Origin: JALYGY01 sp963800975
GTDB taxonomy: Bacteria; Actinomycetota; Rubrobacteria; Rubrobacterales; Rubrobacteraceae
Length of the DNA stretch: 64,000 nucleotides
Direction: 5' to 3'
NCBI GenBank assembly: GCA_963800975.1
Contig: CAWDDB010000008.1
Coordinates: 496,001-560,000 of the forward strand
Part shown: one piece after another, positions 56,717 through 64,000 of the stretch
How the letters are laid out: every line of letters starts with the position of its first letter
How positions within the stretch are numbered: position 1 is the first letter of the stretch
Made by a program: the position numbers and the translations under genes
The notes under the pieces: model-generated
The model's input: the letters and a program-made list of their open reading frames with translations, nothing else
What the model was told of the DNA's origin: nothing
The model's database searches: none

Positions 56717-57313
56717 GTGTACTTGGAAACGAGTCGGCTGGTGCTCCGCCGACTCACCGAGGCCGACGTGGACAACCTGGTCGAACTCGACGCCGACCCG
56801 CAGGTCATGCGCTACATAAACGGCGGCAGGCCTACGACCACGGAGGAGATCCGGGACGACTTCCTTCCCTACTTCCTCCGTTACTACGAGCGCTTCGAGG
56901 GGTACGGCCTCTGGGCCGCGATCGAGAAATCAAGCGGGGAGTTCCTGGGCTGGTTCCACTTACGGCCGCTGGAGGGCGAAGATCCCGACGCGCCCGAGCT
57001 GGGCTACCGGCTGCGCAGATCTGCCTGGGGAAAGGGCTACGCCACGGAAGGGTCGCGGGCCCTGATCCGCAAGGCTTTCTCCGAGTTCGGCGCGCGGCGC
57101 GTTTTCGCCGAGACTATGGTGATCAACACGGCCTCCCGGCGCGTGATGGAGAAGGCCGGCCTGCGCCTGCAACGCACCTTCCACCAGGAGTGGCCGGATC
57201 CCATCGAGGGCGACGAACACGGCGACGTCGAGTATGCCCTGACGAAGGCCGATTGGGAACGCCAGACGGCAAGAGAAAGCATCCAGCCGAACCCCAGCCA
57301 AAATCAAGGCTAA
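56717..57313 (+). CDS. RimJ/RimL-type GNAT acetyltransferase
   Basis: 198 residues from GTG 56717 (VYLETSRLVLRRLTEADVDN). The frame is open to 56648, but the coding pattern starts here. GNAT motifs: FLGWFHLRPLEGEDPDAPEL, GYRLRRSAWGKGYATEGSRAL (acetyl-CoA loop), RVFAETMVINTASRRVMEKAGLR. This is the family of ribosomal-protein and amino-acid-derivative acetyltransferases; the acceptor is unknown. Single gene. Confidence 0.87.
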   Translation: MYLETSRLVLRRLTEADVDNLVELDADPQVMRYINGGRPTTTEEIRDDFLPYFLRYYERFEGYGLWAAIEKSSGEFLGWFHLRPLEGEDPDAPELGYRLRRSAWGKGYATEGSRALIRKAFSEFGARRVFAETMVINTASRRVMEKAGLRLQRTFHQEWPDPIEGDEHGDVEYALTKADWERQTARESIQPNPSQNQG

Positions 57314-57393
57314 CCTCGACGCAACCTCACCTGGCCCGATGCCCCGATTGACGCCACATCACCTAGACGCTGCCAGGAGCATCTGAAGCTCCC

Positions 57394-57446
57394 TTGACAT
57401 CCGATTCAGCAGATATACACTTTATTTAGCCGGCTAATTAAATTAG
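57394..57446 (+). promoter_or_regulatory. Promoter with two overlapping palindromic operators (probable MarR site)
   Basis: -35 TTGACA (57394-57399), 16-bp spacer, -10 TACACT (57416-57421), then TTAGCCGGCTAA (57426-57437) overlapping CTAATT-A-AATTAG (57434-57446), both perfect palindromes, just over the transcription start. AT-rich for this genome. The third gene of the operon encodes a MarR repressor, so autoregulation is the natural inference. Confidence 0.75.
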
Positions 57447-57463
57447 TTGGGAAGGAGCCAGGG

Positions 57464-57811
57464 TTGGCGGGCATTGCGGAGACGATCGGGAGCGAGGTAA
57501 GGAGCTGGCCCGGGGTCGAGGCCAGGCCGCACCGTTTCGGCGGGGTGGAGTTCAGGGCGAAGGGGCATGAGATCGGGCACCTGCACGGGGACCGGCTGGC
57601 GGATCTTCCGTTCCCGGTGAGCATGAGGCGGGAGCTGGTGGCGCAGGGCAAGGCGCGCTTACACCACGTGCTGCCAGAGACCGGGTGGGTGAGCTATCCG
57701 ATCCGGAGCAGGGAAGACATGGACGGCGCTCTGGAGCTGTTCCAGCTCAACTACGAGTGGATCATGTCGAGGGGCAAAGTGCGTGGCGAGACAGCAATGG
57801 AGGGATCATGA
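57464..57811 (+). CDS. DUF5519 (luciferase-domain) protein, copy 1
   Basis: 115 residues from TTG 57464 with GAAGGAG upstream. ETIGSEVRSWPGVEARPHRFGG, VEFRAKGHEIGHLHGDRLAD, FPVSMRRELVAQGKARLHHVL, GWVSYPIRSREDMDGALELF. Matches the small DUF5519/luciferase-domain family, often beside flavin or F420 enzymes; biochemical role unknown. First gene of the MarR operon; a paralogue is at 60331. Confidence 0.8.
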   Translation: MAGIAETIGSEVRSWPGVEARPHRFGGVEFRAKGHEIGHLHGDRLADLPFPVSMRRELVAQGKARLHHVLPETGWVSYPIRSREDMDGALELFQLNYEWIMSRGKVRGETAMEGS

Positions 57812-58221
57812 GCAGCTTTACGGACGCGGAGTTATCTTACCTGCGGGATCAGCGACTCGGGAGGCTTGCGACCGTCAATATGAGGGGCGAGCCGCACGTG
57901 GTACCGGTGGCGTTCCGGTACAACGACGAGCTGGACGCGATAGACATCGGGGGGCACAATTTCGCGAGGAGCAAGAAGTGGCGGGATGCCGGAACCACGG
58001 GGCTGGCGGCGTTCGTGGTCGACGACGTGCTCCCGCCCTGGCGGCCTCGCGGTGTCGAGGTCAGGGGCAGGACCGAGTTGCTGGACGAAGGCGGGTCCGA
58101 GATCGGCCCCGGGTTCGCGCCCGAGATGATCCGGATCCACCCCGAGCGCATCGTGGGTTGGGGCATCGACTCCGACGCCTTCGCGCCCAACAGCCGCGCG
58201 GTTGGCAGAAGGACGGCGTGA
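57808..58221 (+). CDS. PPOX-class F420/FMN-dependent oxidoreductase
   Basis: 137 residues from ATG 57808, overlapping the previous stop (ATGA). Split beta-barrel flavin/F420-binding fold: FTDAELSYLRDQRLGRLATVNMRGEPHVVPVAF, DIGGHNFARSKKWRDAG, AAFVVDDVLPPWRPRGVEVRGR, PEMIRIHPERIVGWGID. This is the PPOX family in which actinobacterial members often use F420; cofactor and substrate are not proven here. Confidence 0.87.
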   Translation: MSSFTDAELSYLRDQRLGRLATVNMRGEPHVVPVAFRYNDELDAIDIGGHNFARSKKWRDAGTTGLAAFVVDDVLPPWRPRGVEVRGRTELLDEGGSEIGPGFAPEMIRIHPERIVGWGIDSDAFAPNSRAVGRRTA

Positions 58222-58667
58222 TCCGGGCCCACCCGGTCAAGGAAGCGACCGGCTACACGCTGGCGAAGGTTTGCAAGGCCTACAGGGGAAACGTTGGGGC
58301 TCTGCTTGCGGAGATCGGCCTGCATCCGGGCCAGGAGATGGTCCTGATCGAGCTCTGGGAGACGGACGGTCTGAGGGGCGGCGAGCTGGCCGAGCGCCTC
58401 GGGGTGGAGCCGCCTACCGTGACCAAGATGCTGCGGCGGCTAGAGCGCTGCGGCTTTGTCGAGCGCCGCAAGGACCCGCGGGACGCCCGCAGCTTCAGGG
58501 TCTACCTCACCGAAGATGGGCGGGCACTTGAAGGGCCCGTCGCCCGCTGCTGGGAGCGGGCCGAGCAGAATGCGTTCGCGGGCATGAGCGTCGGGGAGCG
58601 CCGCGACCTGCACCGGCTCCTGACCAGCGTACGGGCGAACCTGGATCCGGACTTCGTCACCAGGTAG
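58218..58667 (+). CDS. MarR-family transcriptional regulator
   Basis: 149 residues from GTG 58218, overlapping the previous stop (GTGA). Winged helix about 40-115: QEMVLIELWETDGLRGGELAERLGVEPPTVTKMLRRLERCGFVERRKDPRDARSFRVYLTEDGR, read in pieces, with the typical D-x-R wing. Probable repressor of its own operon through the palindromes at 57426-57446; such regulators often respond to small phenolic or electrophilic compounds. Confidence 0.9.
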   Translation: MIRAHPVKEATGYTLAKVCKAYRGNVGALLAEIGLHPGQEMVLIELWETDGLRGGELAERLGVEPPTVTKMLRRLERCGFVERRKDPRDARSFRVYLTEDGRALEGPVARCWERAEQNAFAGMSVGERRDLHRLLTSVRANLDPDFVTR

Positions 58668-58712
58668 AACAGGTCTATGGACAAGGGCTTCGTGCCAACT
58701 TGCAGGAGGAGA

Positions 58713-58895
58713 ATGTATTTGGAGAGGGAGCGTTTGAAGGTCGTCGGCATAGGCGGCACCTTGAGGGAGGGATCGAGCAGCCTCGGGGCCTTGAGACGCT
58801 CGCTGGCTGCTGCGGAGGAGGCCGGGGCCGAGGGGCTCAGCCAGAACAACAGGTCGGGCGACCGGAACGGCGAGGCTGTCGGGGTCGCGGTTTGA
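58713..58895 (+). pseudogene. NADPH-dependent FMN reductase remnant (N-terminal fragment)
   Basis: ATG 58713 directly after AGGAGGAGA. Residues LKVVGIGGTLREGSSSLGAL and RRSLAAAEEAGAE match the start of NADPH-dependent FMN reductases (phosphate-binding GGTLREGS loop). Sequence then becomes unrelated (LSQNNRSGDRNGEAVGVAV) and stops after 60 residues where about 180-200 are expected. The rest was deleted. Its stop overlaps the MFS start (TTGA). Confidence 0.75.
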
Positions 58896-60316
58896 GCGCG
58901 CCAGGGGCGGGCGGAGATCGGCAGGTCTCCACCCGCCTGCTCATGGCGGTGCTCATCTCCGCCGTCTTCGTCTCGGTATTGAACAGCTCGATGGTGAACG
59001 TAGCGGTGCCGGCCATCAGGCAGGAATTCGGGGCATCTGCCGCACAGGTCGGCTGGGTCATCACCGGCTTCCTCCTGATGTACGCCGTGGGCATCCCCCT
59101 GTACGGTCGCGCCTCCGACGTGTTCAGCCTGCGGCGCGCCTTCGCCGTCGGGTTGCTCGTGTTCGCGGCCGGCACCCTCATCTGCGTCCTCGCCCCGAAC
59201 CTCCTGCTGCTGGTTCTCGGGCGCATCGTGCAGGGGATCGGCGGCGCTGCGGTCCCGGCGCTCGCGAGCGCATCGGTGGCCAAGATACTTCCACCCGGAG
59301 AGCGGGGGACCGCGCTCGGGCTCATCGTCTCCAGCGTAGGAATCGGGGCAGCGGTAGGGCCGGTGGTGGGCGGGATCCTGCAGGAGCTGGCGGGCTGGCA
59401 GTCGCTCTTCTACGGTACGCTCGCGCTGACCGTGGTCCTCCTCCCCGCCGCGTACTACGTGCTTCCGGACACCGAACCGACCGAGGACCGCAGCTTCGAC
59501 GTGCCGGGAGGTATCCTGCTCGGGCTCACCGCGGGGCTGTTCTTGTTCGGGATCACGCAGGGCCAGACCGCGGGCTTCGCTTCTCCGTCGTCGTGGGCCA
59601 GCTTCGTGGGCTCGGCGCTCGCCGCGATCTGCTTCGCCTGGAGGATAACGACCGCGAGGCACCCGTTCGTCTCCCCAGCCCTCTTCCGCAACCGGGCATA
59701 CGTGGCGGCTGTGGTCGTCGGTTTCTTCTCGATGCTGGCAAACGTCTCTTGCCTCGTCTCGGTTCCGCTTCTCGTCACGCAGGTGAACGACCTCTCCCCT
59801 GGCGCCGCCGGGCTCGTCCTAACGCCGGGGGCCGTCGCGCTCGCCATCCTCTCACCGTGGGCGGGCCGGCGTTCGGACCAGATCGGCTTCAAGAACCTCG
59901 TCTACGCCGGGTTGGGAACCATGCTCCTCTCGGTGCTCTTTATCTCCACGCTCGGGGCCGGCGGCACGCCCTACGCGGTCGCGCTCGGGATGGTCGGGTT
60001 GGGGATAGGCTTCGGCCTCACCAACTCCCCGAACGTGAACGCCGCCGCGGCCGCGCTCAGGGAGGAGGAGGAAGGCGTCGGCCTCGGCATCTTCAACGGC
60101 CTGTTCTTTCTCGGTGGCGGGACCGGTCCCGCCATCGTCGGGGCATTTCTCGAAGCTCGCAGGGAGGCTGGCGCGGAGGCGCTGAACCCCCTGTACGCGC
60201 TCGATGCGGCGCCCTACTCCGACGCGTTCTTGCTCATGGGCGTCGCGCTGGTTATCGCCCTGGTGGCGGCTACCAGGCTTCAGGAAGGCAACAAGTCGAA
60301 GTCCACCGCGGGCTAG
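58892..60316 (+). CDS. MFS drug/metabolite exporter (DHA2-like)
   Basis: 474 residues from TTG 58892, overlapping the remnant's stop. About 14 membrane helices. Motifs: LNSSMVNVAVPAIRQEFGAS, GWVITGFLLMYAVGIPLYGRASDVFSLRRAF (motif A region), GRIVQGIGGAAVPALASASV, GLIVSSVGIGAAVGPVVGGIL (motif C), LVLTPGAVALAILSPWAGRRSD. It would export a drug-like or metabolite substrate by proton antiport. Fifth gene of the MarR-controlled cluster. Confidence 0.9.
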   Translation: MSAPGAGGDRQVSTRLLMAVLISAVFVSVLNSSMVNVAVPAIRQEFGASAAQVGWVITGFLLMYAVGIPLYGRASDVFSLRRAFAVGLLVFAAGTLICVLAPNLLLLVLGRIVQGIGGAAVPALASASVAKILPPGERGTALGLIVSSVGIGAAVGPVVGGILQELAGWQSLFYGTLALTVVLLPAAYYVLPDTEPTEDRSFDVPGGILLGLTAGLFLFGITQGQTAGFASPSSWASFVGSALAAICFAWRITTARHPFVSPALFRNRAYVAAVVVGFFSMLANVSCLVSVPLLVTQVNDLSPGAAGLVLTPGAVALAILSPWAGRRSDQIGFKNLVYAGLGTMLLSVLFISTLGAGGTPYAVALGMVGLGIGFGLTNSPNVNAAAAALREEEEGVGLGIFNGLFFLGGGTGPAIVGAFLEARREAGAEALNPLYALDAAPYSDAFLLMGVALVIALVAATRLQEGNKSKSTAG

Positions 60317-60330
60317 GAAAAGGAGAAGCC

Positions 60331-60678
60331 ATGGAAGGCGACGCTTTGCAGACGGTGCAGCGCGAGGTGCTGAGCTGGCCAGAGGTGCGCAGCGAACCGG
60401 GCAGGTTCGGCGCAACCTCCTTCAGGTTCGGGAAGCGGGAGATAGGGCACGTCCACCGCGACCGGATCGCCGACCTTCCCGTGACCCCCGCGATGCGCGA
60501 GGACGTCCTGGCCGCAGGCAGGGCACGCCCGCACAGGGCCGGGGTCAGGGGATATGTGAGCTACCCGCTGGAGAGCGACGAAGACGCCTCGGCCGTCATC
60601 GAGATCCTGAGCAAGAACTACGACCGGGCGAAGAAAGCGGCGGAGCGTCGTCGCGCGGCGCAAGAAGCAGAGGAGTAA
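60331..60678 (+). CDS. DUF5519 (luciferase-domain) protein, copy 2
   Basis: 115 residues from ATG 60331 (AAAGGAGAAG upstream). LSWPEVRSEPGRFGATSFRF, GKREIGHVHRDRIADLPVTP, VRGYVSYPLESDEDASAVIE parallel copy 1 at 57464, so the operon holds two diverged paralogues. Basic C-terminus (YDRAKKAAERRRAAQ). Function unknown. Confidence 0.8.
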   Translation: MEGDALQTVQREVLSWPEVRSEPGRFGATSFRFGKREIGHVHRDRIADLPVTPAMREDVLAAGRARPHRAGVRGYVSYPLESDEDASAVIEILSKNYDRAKKAAERRRAAQEAEE

Positions 60679-60680
60679 CG

Positions 60681-61574
60681 GTGGCGGATTACGGCAGAGA
60701 GCTGCAATTCGGGGCGAGCGTCGCGCCGCTGGCCGAGCCTCCGGATTTCGTGCGGCGGGTGGTGGTCGCGGCTGACGAGGCGGGGTTGGATCTCGTCGGG
60801 ATACAGGACCATCCTTACCAGCGTAGGTTCCTCGACACCTGGACCCTGATCTCCACCCTCGTGCCGCTCACAGAGCGCATCCGCTTCTTCCCCGACGTCG
60901 CCTGCCTGCCCCTGCGTCCACCGGCCGTGCTCGCGAAGGCCGCAGCGAGCCTCGACCTGATCTCCGGCGGGCGTGTGGAGTTGGGTCTTGGCGCCGGCGC
61001 TTTCTGGGAGGCGATCGAGGCGATGGGCGGGCCCCGCAGGAGCCCGGGCGAGGCGGTTAGGTCCGTCGAGGAAGCAATACGGGTGATGCGCCTGGTCTGG
61101 GGCGAGGAGCGCTCCGTGCGCTTCGACGGTGGGATCTACGCGCTCAAGGGCCTGAAGCCAGGGCCACGGCCAGCCCACGAGATAGGGATCTGGCTCGGGG
61201 CGGGCGGACCCCGGATGCTGAACCTCCTGGGGCGGCTGGCCGACGGCTGGGTTCCCTCCCTGGGCTGGGCGACGCCGGACAAGCTGCCCGAGATGAACGA
61301 CCACATCGACGAGGGGGTCGCGCAGGCTGGCCGGGAGCCGCGGGAGATCCAGCGCCTCTACAACCTATCTGGCTTTATCGGGCCGGAGGGAGATGGCGTC
61401 CTCGAAGGCCCCGTCTCCAGGTGGGTCGAGCAACTCTCGAGCTTCGCGCTGGAGTTCGGAATGGACACGTTCATCTACTGGCCCCCCGGGGACCACGTCG
61501 GGCAGCTCGAACTCTACTCGAGCGAGGTCGTTCCCGCCGTGCGCGAGGCCGTCGCCGCGGCGAGAGGTGATTGA
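60681..61574 (+). CDS. Luciferase-like (LLM) flavin/F420-dependent oxidoreductase
   Basis: 297 residues from GTG 60681, three bases after the DUF5519 stop. TIM-barrel LLM family: LQFGASVAPLAEPPDFVRRV, GLDLVGIQDHPYQRRFLDTWTLIS, RPPAVLAKAAASLDLISGGRVELGLGAGAFWEAIEAMG, SVEEAIRVMRLVWGEERSVRFDGGIY and IWLGAGGPRMLNLLGRLADGWVPSL, read in pieces. Either FMN monooxygenase or F420 dehydrogenase; the neighbouring PPOX protein makes F420 plausible. Confidence 0.88.
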   Translation: MADYGRELQFGASVAPLAEPPDFVRRVVVAADEAGLDLVGIQDHPYQRRFLDTWTLISTLVPLTERIRFFPDVACLPLRPPAVLAKAAASLDLISGGRVELGLGAGAFWEAIEAMGGPRRSPGEAVRSVEEAIRVMRLVWGEERSVRFDGGIYALKGLKPGPRPAHEIGIWLGAGGPRMLNLLGRLADGWVPSLGWATPDKLPEMNDHIDEGVAQAGREPREIQRLYNLSGFIGPEGDGVLEGPVSRWVEQLSSFALEFGMDTFIYWPPGDHVGQLELYSSEVVPAVREAVAAARGD

Positions 61575-61639
61575 ATCCGCTTCGCCCCCTCTGTTAGGCT
61601 GCGAGGGCGAGTAGCGTCACGATCAAAGAGGAGCGCCCC

Positions 61640-62632
61640 ATGCCGAAAGGAATTCTCGAACGGTTGTCGGAAGGCGTGGTTCTCGGGGACGGCGGATACC
61701 TTCTCGAGCTCGAGCGACGCGGGTACGTGCAGGCGGGTCCGTTTGTCCCTGAGGTAAGCCTGACGAGGCCCGATGCGCTGGCCGAGCTGCACAGGGAGTT
61801 CGTGGACGCTGGGGCCGAGGTGATCCAGACGCTCACCTTCTACGCGAGCGAGGACAAGCTTGCCACCGTCGGTCTCGAAGGCCGGGTGGACGAGATGAAC
61901 CAGGCGGCCGTTCGGATCGCCCGCGACGTCGCCGAGGAGTCCGGGGGCGAAGTCCTTGTGGCCGGCAACCTGAGCTGTACCTGGGCTTACCACCCTGAAG
62001 ACGAAAGCTCGCATCGCCGCGTCAGGGAGATGTTCGACAGGCAGCTCGCGGCCATGACCGGGGGGAAGGTAGACTTCGTGATCGCCGAGACCTTCAACTG
62101 GCTCGGGGAGGCTCTTATCGCCGGCGAGGCGATCAAGGCCGCGGGGTTGCCCGCGATGGTCACGATGGGTCCGGACAACGACCCCAACTCGTTCGAGGGC
62201 CACACGCCCGGCGAGTGCGCCCGGCGGCTCGCCGACACGGGCGTGGAGATCGTCGGCCTGAACTGCCTGCGCTCCCCCGAATACATGCTCCCGGTCATGC
62301 AGGAGACGCGCGACGCCGTCTCGGACGCCTTCCTGGCCACCCAACCGGTCGCGTTCCACGGTCACGACCACCAGTCGAACTTCGTCTCGCTGCCCGAGTT
62401 CCCATACGAGCTGGAGAAGCTGCAGCTGCCGCGCGCCGCGTTCGCCGATTTCGCGGTGAGGGCACGCGACATGGGCTACGACTACATCGGGTCCTGTTGC
62501 GGTTCGGTGGCGGCCCACGTGCGGGCGATGGCCGAGGCCCTCGGCAAGCGCTCGAGCGAGGAGCGCGCGTGGCGCACGAGGACAGGCAAGGCCCAGTCCG
62601 GCTACGAGCTGCACCGCATGCGAGACCAGTGA
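61640..62632 (+). CDS. Homocysteine S-methyltransferase family protein
   Basis: 330 residues, AGAGGAG before ATG. Pterin-like TIM barrel of the homocysteine/betaine methyltransferase family: VLGDGGYLLELERRGYVQAG, AGAEVIQTLTFYASEDKL, VLVAGNLSCTWAYHPEDE, IAETFNWLGEALIA, and zinc-binding Cys in IVGLNCLRSPEYML and YIGSCCGSVAAHVRAM. It would methylate homocysteine from a donor such as betaine or S-methylmethionine. Another methionine-related gene, not linked to the SAM-riboswitch operon. Confidence 0.88.
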   Translation: MPKGILERLSEGVVLGDGGYLLELERRGYVQAGPFVPEVSLTRPDALAELHREFVDAGAEVIQTLTFYASEDKLATVGLEGRVDEMNQAAVRIARDVAEESGGEVLVAGNLSCTWAYHPEDESSHRRVREMFDRQLAAMTGGKVDFVIAETFNWLGEALIAGEAIKAAGLPAMVTMGPDNDPNSFEGHTPGECARRLADTGVEIVGLNCLRSPEYMLPVMQETRDAVSDAFLATQPVAFHGHDHQSNFVSLPEFPYELEKLQLPRAAFADFAVRARDMGYDYIGSCCGSVAAHVRAMAEALGKRSSEERAWRTRTGKAQSGYELHRMRDQ

Positions 62633-62666
62633 CGGCAGGGACCGCCACGATAGAAGCGAGGTAAGC

Positions 62667-63980
62667 CTGGCGCGTGCGGCGACCATAGACGACGCACCAC
62701 TCAGCGCGTTCCACCTGCGGGTCGCCGTCTACACCACGGGCGGCTTCTTCTGCGACGGATACATACTCGGGATCATCGGAATCGCGCTCCCGCTTTTCGG
62801 GCCGCAGTTCGGTCTGGGAGCCGTCTGGACCGGCCTCATCGGGGCCGCGGCGCTGGCCGGGATCTTTATCGGGGGGCTAGTGTTCGGGTGGGTGACCGAC
62901 CTCGTCGGCCGCCAGGTTATGTACGTGATCGACCTGCTGGTCTTTGTCGTGTGCTCCGCCCTGCAGTTCTTCGTCGAGGGCCCTTGGCAGCTCTTCATCT
63001 TGAGGCTCCTGATGGGCATCGCGATAGGGGCAGATTACGCCATCGGGCCGGCGCTACTTGCCGAGTTCGTCCCCAGGCGGCAGCGCGGCCCGCTGCTCGC
63101 GAGCCTGAACGCTGTCTGGACGGTCGGCTTCGTCGCGGCCTACGTCGTCGGCTATTTCATGCAGGACATCGGTCCCGAGGCCTGGCGCTGGATGCTGGCG
63201 AGCAGCGCCGCCCCAGCTGTGCTCGTGCTGTTCTTGCGGCTTGGCACCCCCGAATCGCCGCGCTGGCTCATGAGCAAGGGCCGCGTCGAGGAGGCGCGTC
63301 AGGTGGTCAGGGAGTACATCAACCCAGACGCCGACGTCGAAGACCTGGCAATAGAGGATGAGGCGCGCACCAGCTACCGGATGCTCTTCTCCAGGAGGTG
63401 GAGGCGGCGCACCGCCTTCGCGGGTCTGTTCTGGTTTTGCCAGGTCGTGCCGTACTTCGCCATCTTCACGTTCTTGCCCGCGATACTCGATGAGCTGGGC
63501 ATAAGCGGCGAGTTCTCGGGCGAGATCCTGCTGAACCTGTTCCTGCTGGCCGGCGCGCTCGTGGGGGTGGTGATCATGAACCTGATCCCGCGCCGGGGGT
63601 TCCTGATCTGGTCCTTCGCCATCCTGGCCGCGACGAGCGCCATGCTCGGCGTCTGGCCCGACGCGCCGGTCGCCGTGATCATGGCGTGCTTCGCGATCTT
63701 CGCCTTCGTGATAGCCGCGGCTGCAGACCTGGAGAGCGTTTACCCGAGCGAGATCTTCCCGACCGAGGTGCGGGCCTCGGGCGTCGGGATGGCCGCCGCC
63801 ATCAGCCGCATCGGGGCCGCCATCGGCACCTTCCTGCTGCCCACGAGCGTCGCGCAACTCGGCGTCGGCCCTACCATGCTCGGGGCCACCGCCATTCTGG
63901 TGCTCGGCCTGGTAATCTCCGTCGCGTGGGCTCCCGAGACCCGCGACCTCACGTTGCTGGAGGCTGGCACCGCGCGCTGA
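62667..63980 (+). CDS. MFS transporter (sugar-porter-like)
   Basis: 437 residues if translation starts at CTG 62667, with GCGAGG upstream; the only conventional start downstream (GTG 62880) would remove helices 1 and 2, so the earlier start is preferred. Twelve helices. Motifs: VYTTGGFFCDGYILGIIGIAL, VFGWVTDLVGRQVMYVID (motif A), RLLMGIAIGADYAIGPALLAEFVPRRQRGPL, LRLGTPESPRWLMSKGRVEEA and ESVYPSEIFPTEVRASGVGMA. These fit the sugar-porter/aromatic-acid group; substrate unknown. It ends 20 bp before the window edge. Confidence 0.87.
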   Translation: MARAATIDDAPLSAFHLRVAVYTTGGFFCDGYILGIIGIALPLFGPQFGLGAVWTGLIGAAALAGIFIGGLVFGWVTDLVGRQVMYVIDLLVFVVCSALQFFVEGPWQLFILRLLMGIAIGADYAIGPALLAEFVPRRQRGPLLASLNAVWTVGFVAAYVVGYFMQDIGPEAWRWMLASSAAPAVLVLFLRLGTPESPRWLMSKGRVEEARQVVREYINPDADVEDLAIEDEARTSYRMLFSRRWRRRTAFAGLFWFCQVVPYFAIFTFLPAILDELGISGEFSGEILLNLFLLAGALVGVVIMNLIPRRGFLIWSFAILAATSAMLGVWPDAPVAVIMACFAIFAFVIAAAADLESVYPSEIFPTEVRASGVGMAAAISRIGAAIGTFLLPTSVAQLGVGPTMLGATAILVLGLVISVAWAPETRDLTLLEAGTAR

Positions 63981-64000
63981 ACGGGACGGTGCGGAAATGG

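Overview
The window looks like chromosomal DNA of a high-GC Gram-positive bacterium. Gene content and frequent GTG/TTG/CTG starts, with at least two probable leaderless genes, point to an actinobacterium, most like Rubrobacter (an inference from gene content, not a search). No rRNA, tRNA, CRISPR array, phage or transposase gene was seen.

Layout. 1-13.2 kb is an accessory island: the frameshifted end of a TPR/LuxR regulator, then five short transcription units. Each unit starts with the same composite promoter: a dyad ATACGTA-N4-TACGTAT, an 11-bp-period GGTAAG direct repeat, and a -10 hexamer exactly 10 bp further on. The units encode exported proteins (an RTX-like protein, two paralogous seven-repeat TolB-like propellers), small-molecule enzymes (methyltransferase, acetyltransferases, cysteine-dioxygenase-like cupin) and an AzlCD exporter. 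An exported beta-helix protein follows. 13.5-20.0 kb is a minus-strand aspartate-family/methionine operon (metX-metY-lysC-hom-asd-GNAT) behind a SAM riboswitch. 20.1-25.0 kb has an exported unknown and serS, an MccF-like S66 peptidase and proS. 25.1-27.9 kb is a type III polyketide synthase operon (membrane protein, nitroreductase, PKS, isoprenylcysteine-methyltransferase-like). 28.1-31.4 kb is fabF-peroxiredoxin-larE-DUF456. 31.4-43.4 kb holds mostly single genes: a PAS-GGDEF-EAL protein, PAC2, aat, a MauE-thioredoxin-thioredoxin fusion next to a 12-cysteine exported miniprotein, an amidohydrolase/asparaginase operon, a CorC/HlyC protein and a ferritin-like protein.

43.4-52.7 kb is a glycerol regulon on the minus strand: glpP, glpK, dhaK (two frameshifts), glpF, an acyl-CoA ligase, dhaL, dhaM, glpD. 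It would take up glycerol and route it through glycerol-3-phosphate or dihydroxyacetone, with GlpP probably acting on the structured glpK leader. Divergent from glpP is selD with an in-frame UGA at the catalytic position and a bacterial SECIS-type hairpin, so SelD is predicted to be a selenoprotein. 53.8-64 kb holds a Cdd1-VOC pair opposite a WYL regulator, an AEC transporter, a GNAT, a MarR-controlled flavin/F420-type operon (two DUF5519 proteins, PPOX, MarR, a flavin-reductase remnant, an MFS pump, an LLM oxidoreductase), a homocysteine methyltransferase and a second MFS transporter.

Single-base frameshifts occur in at least four otherwise convincing genes, one of them twice (near 930, 1924, 41163, 49524 and 49631). 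Some lie in homopolymers, so assembly error should be excluded before calling these genes dead.
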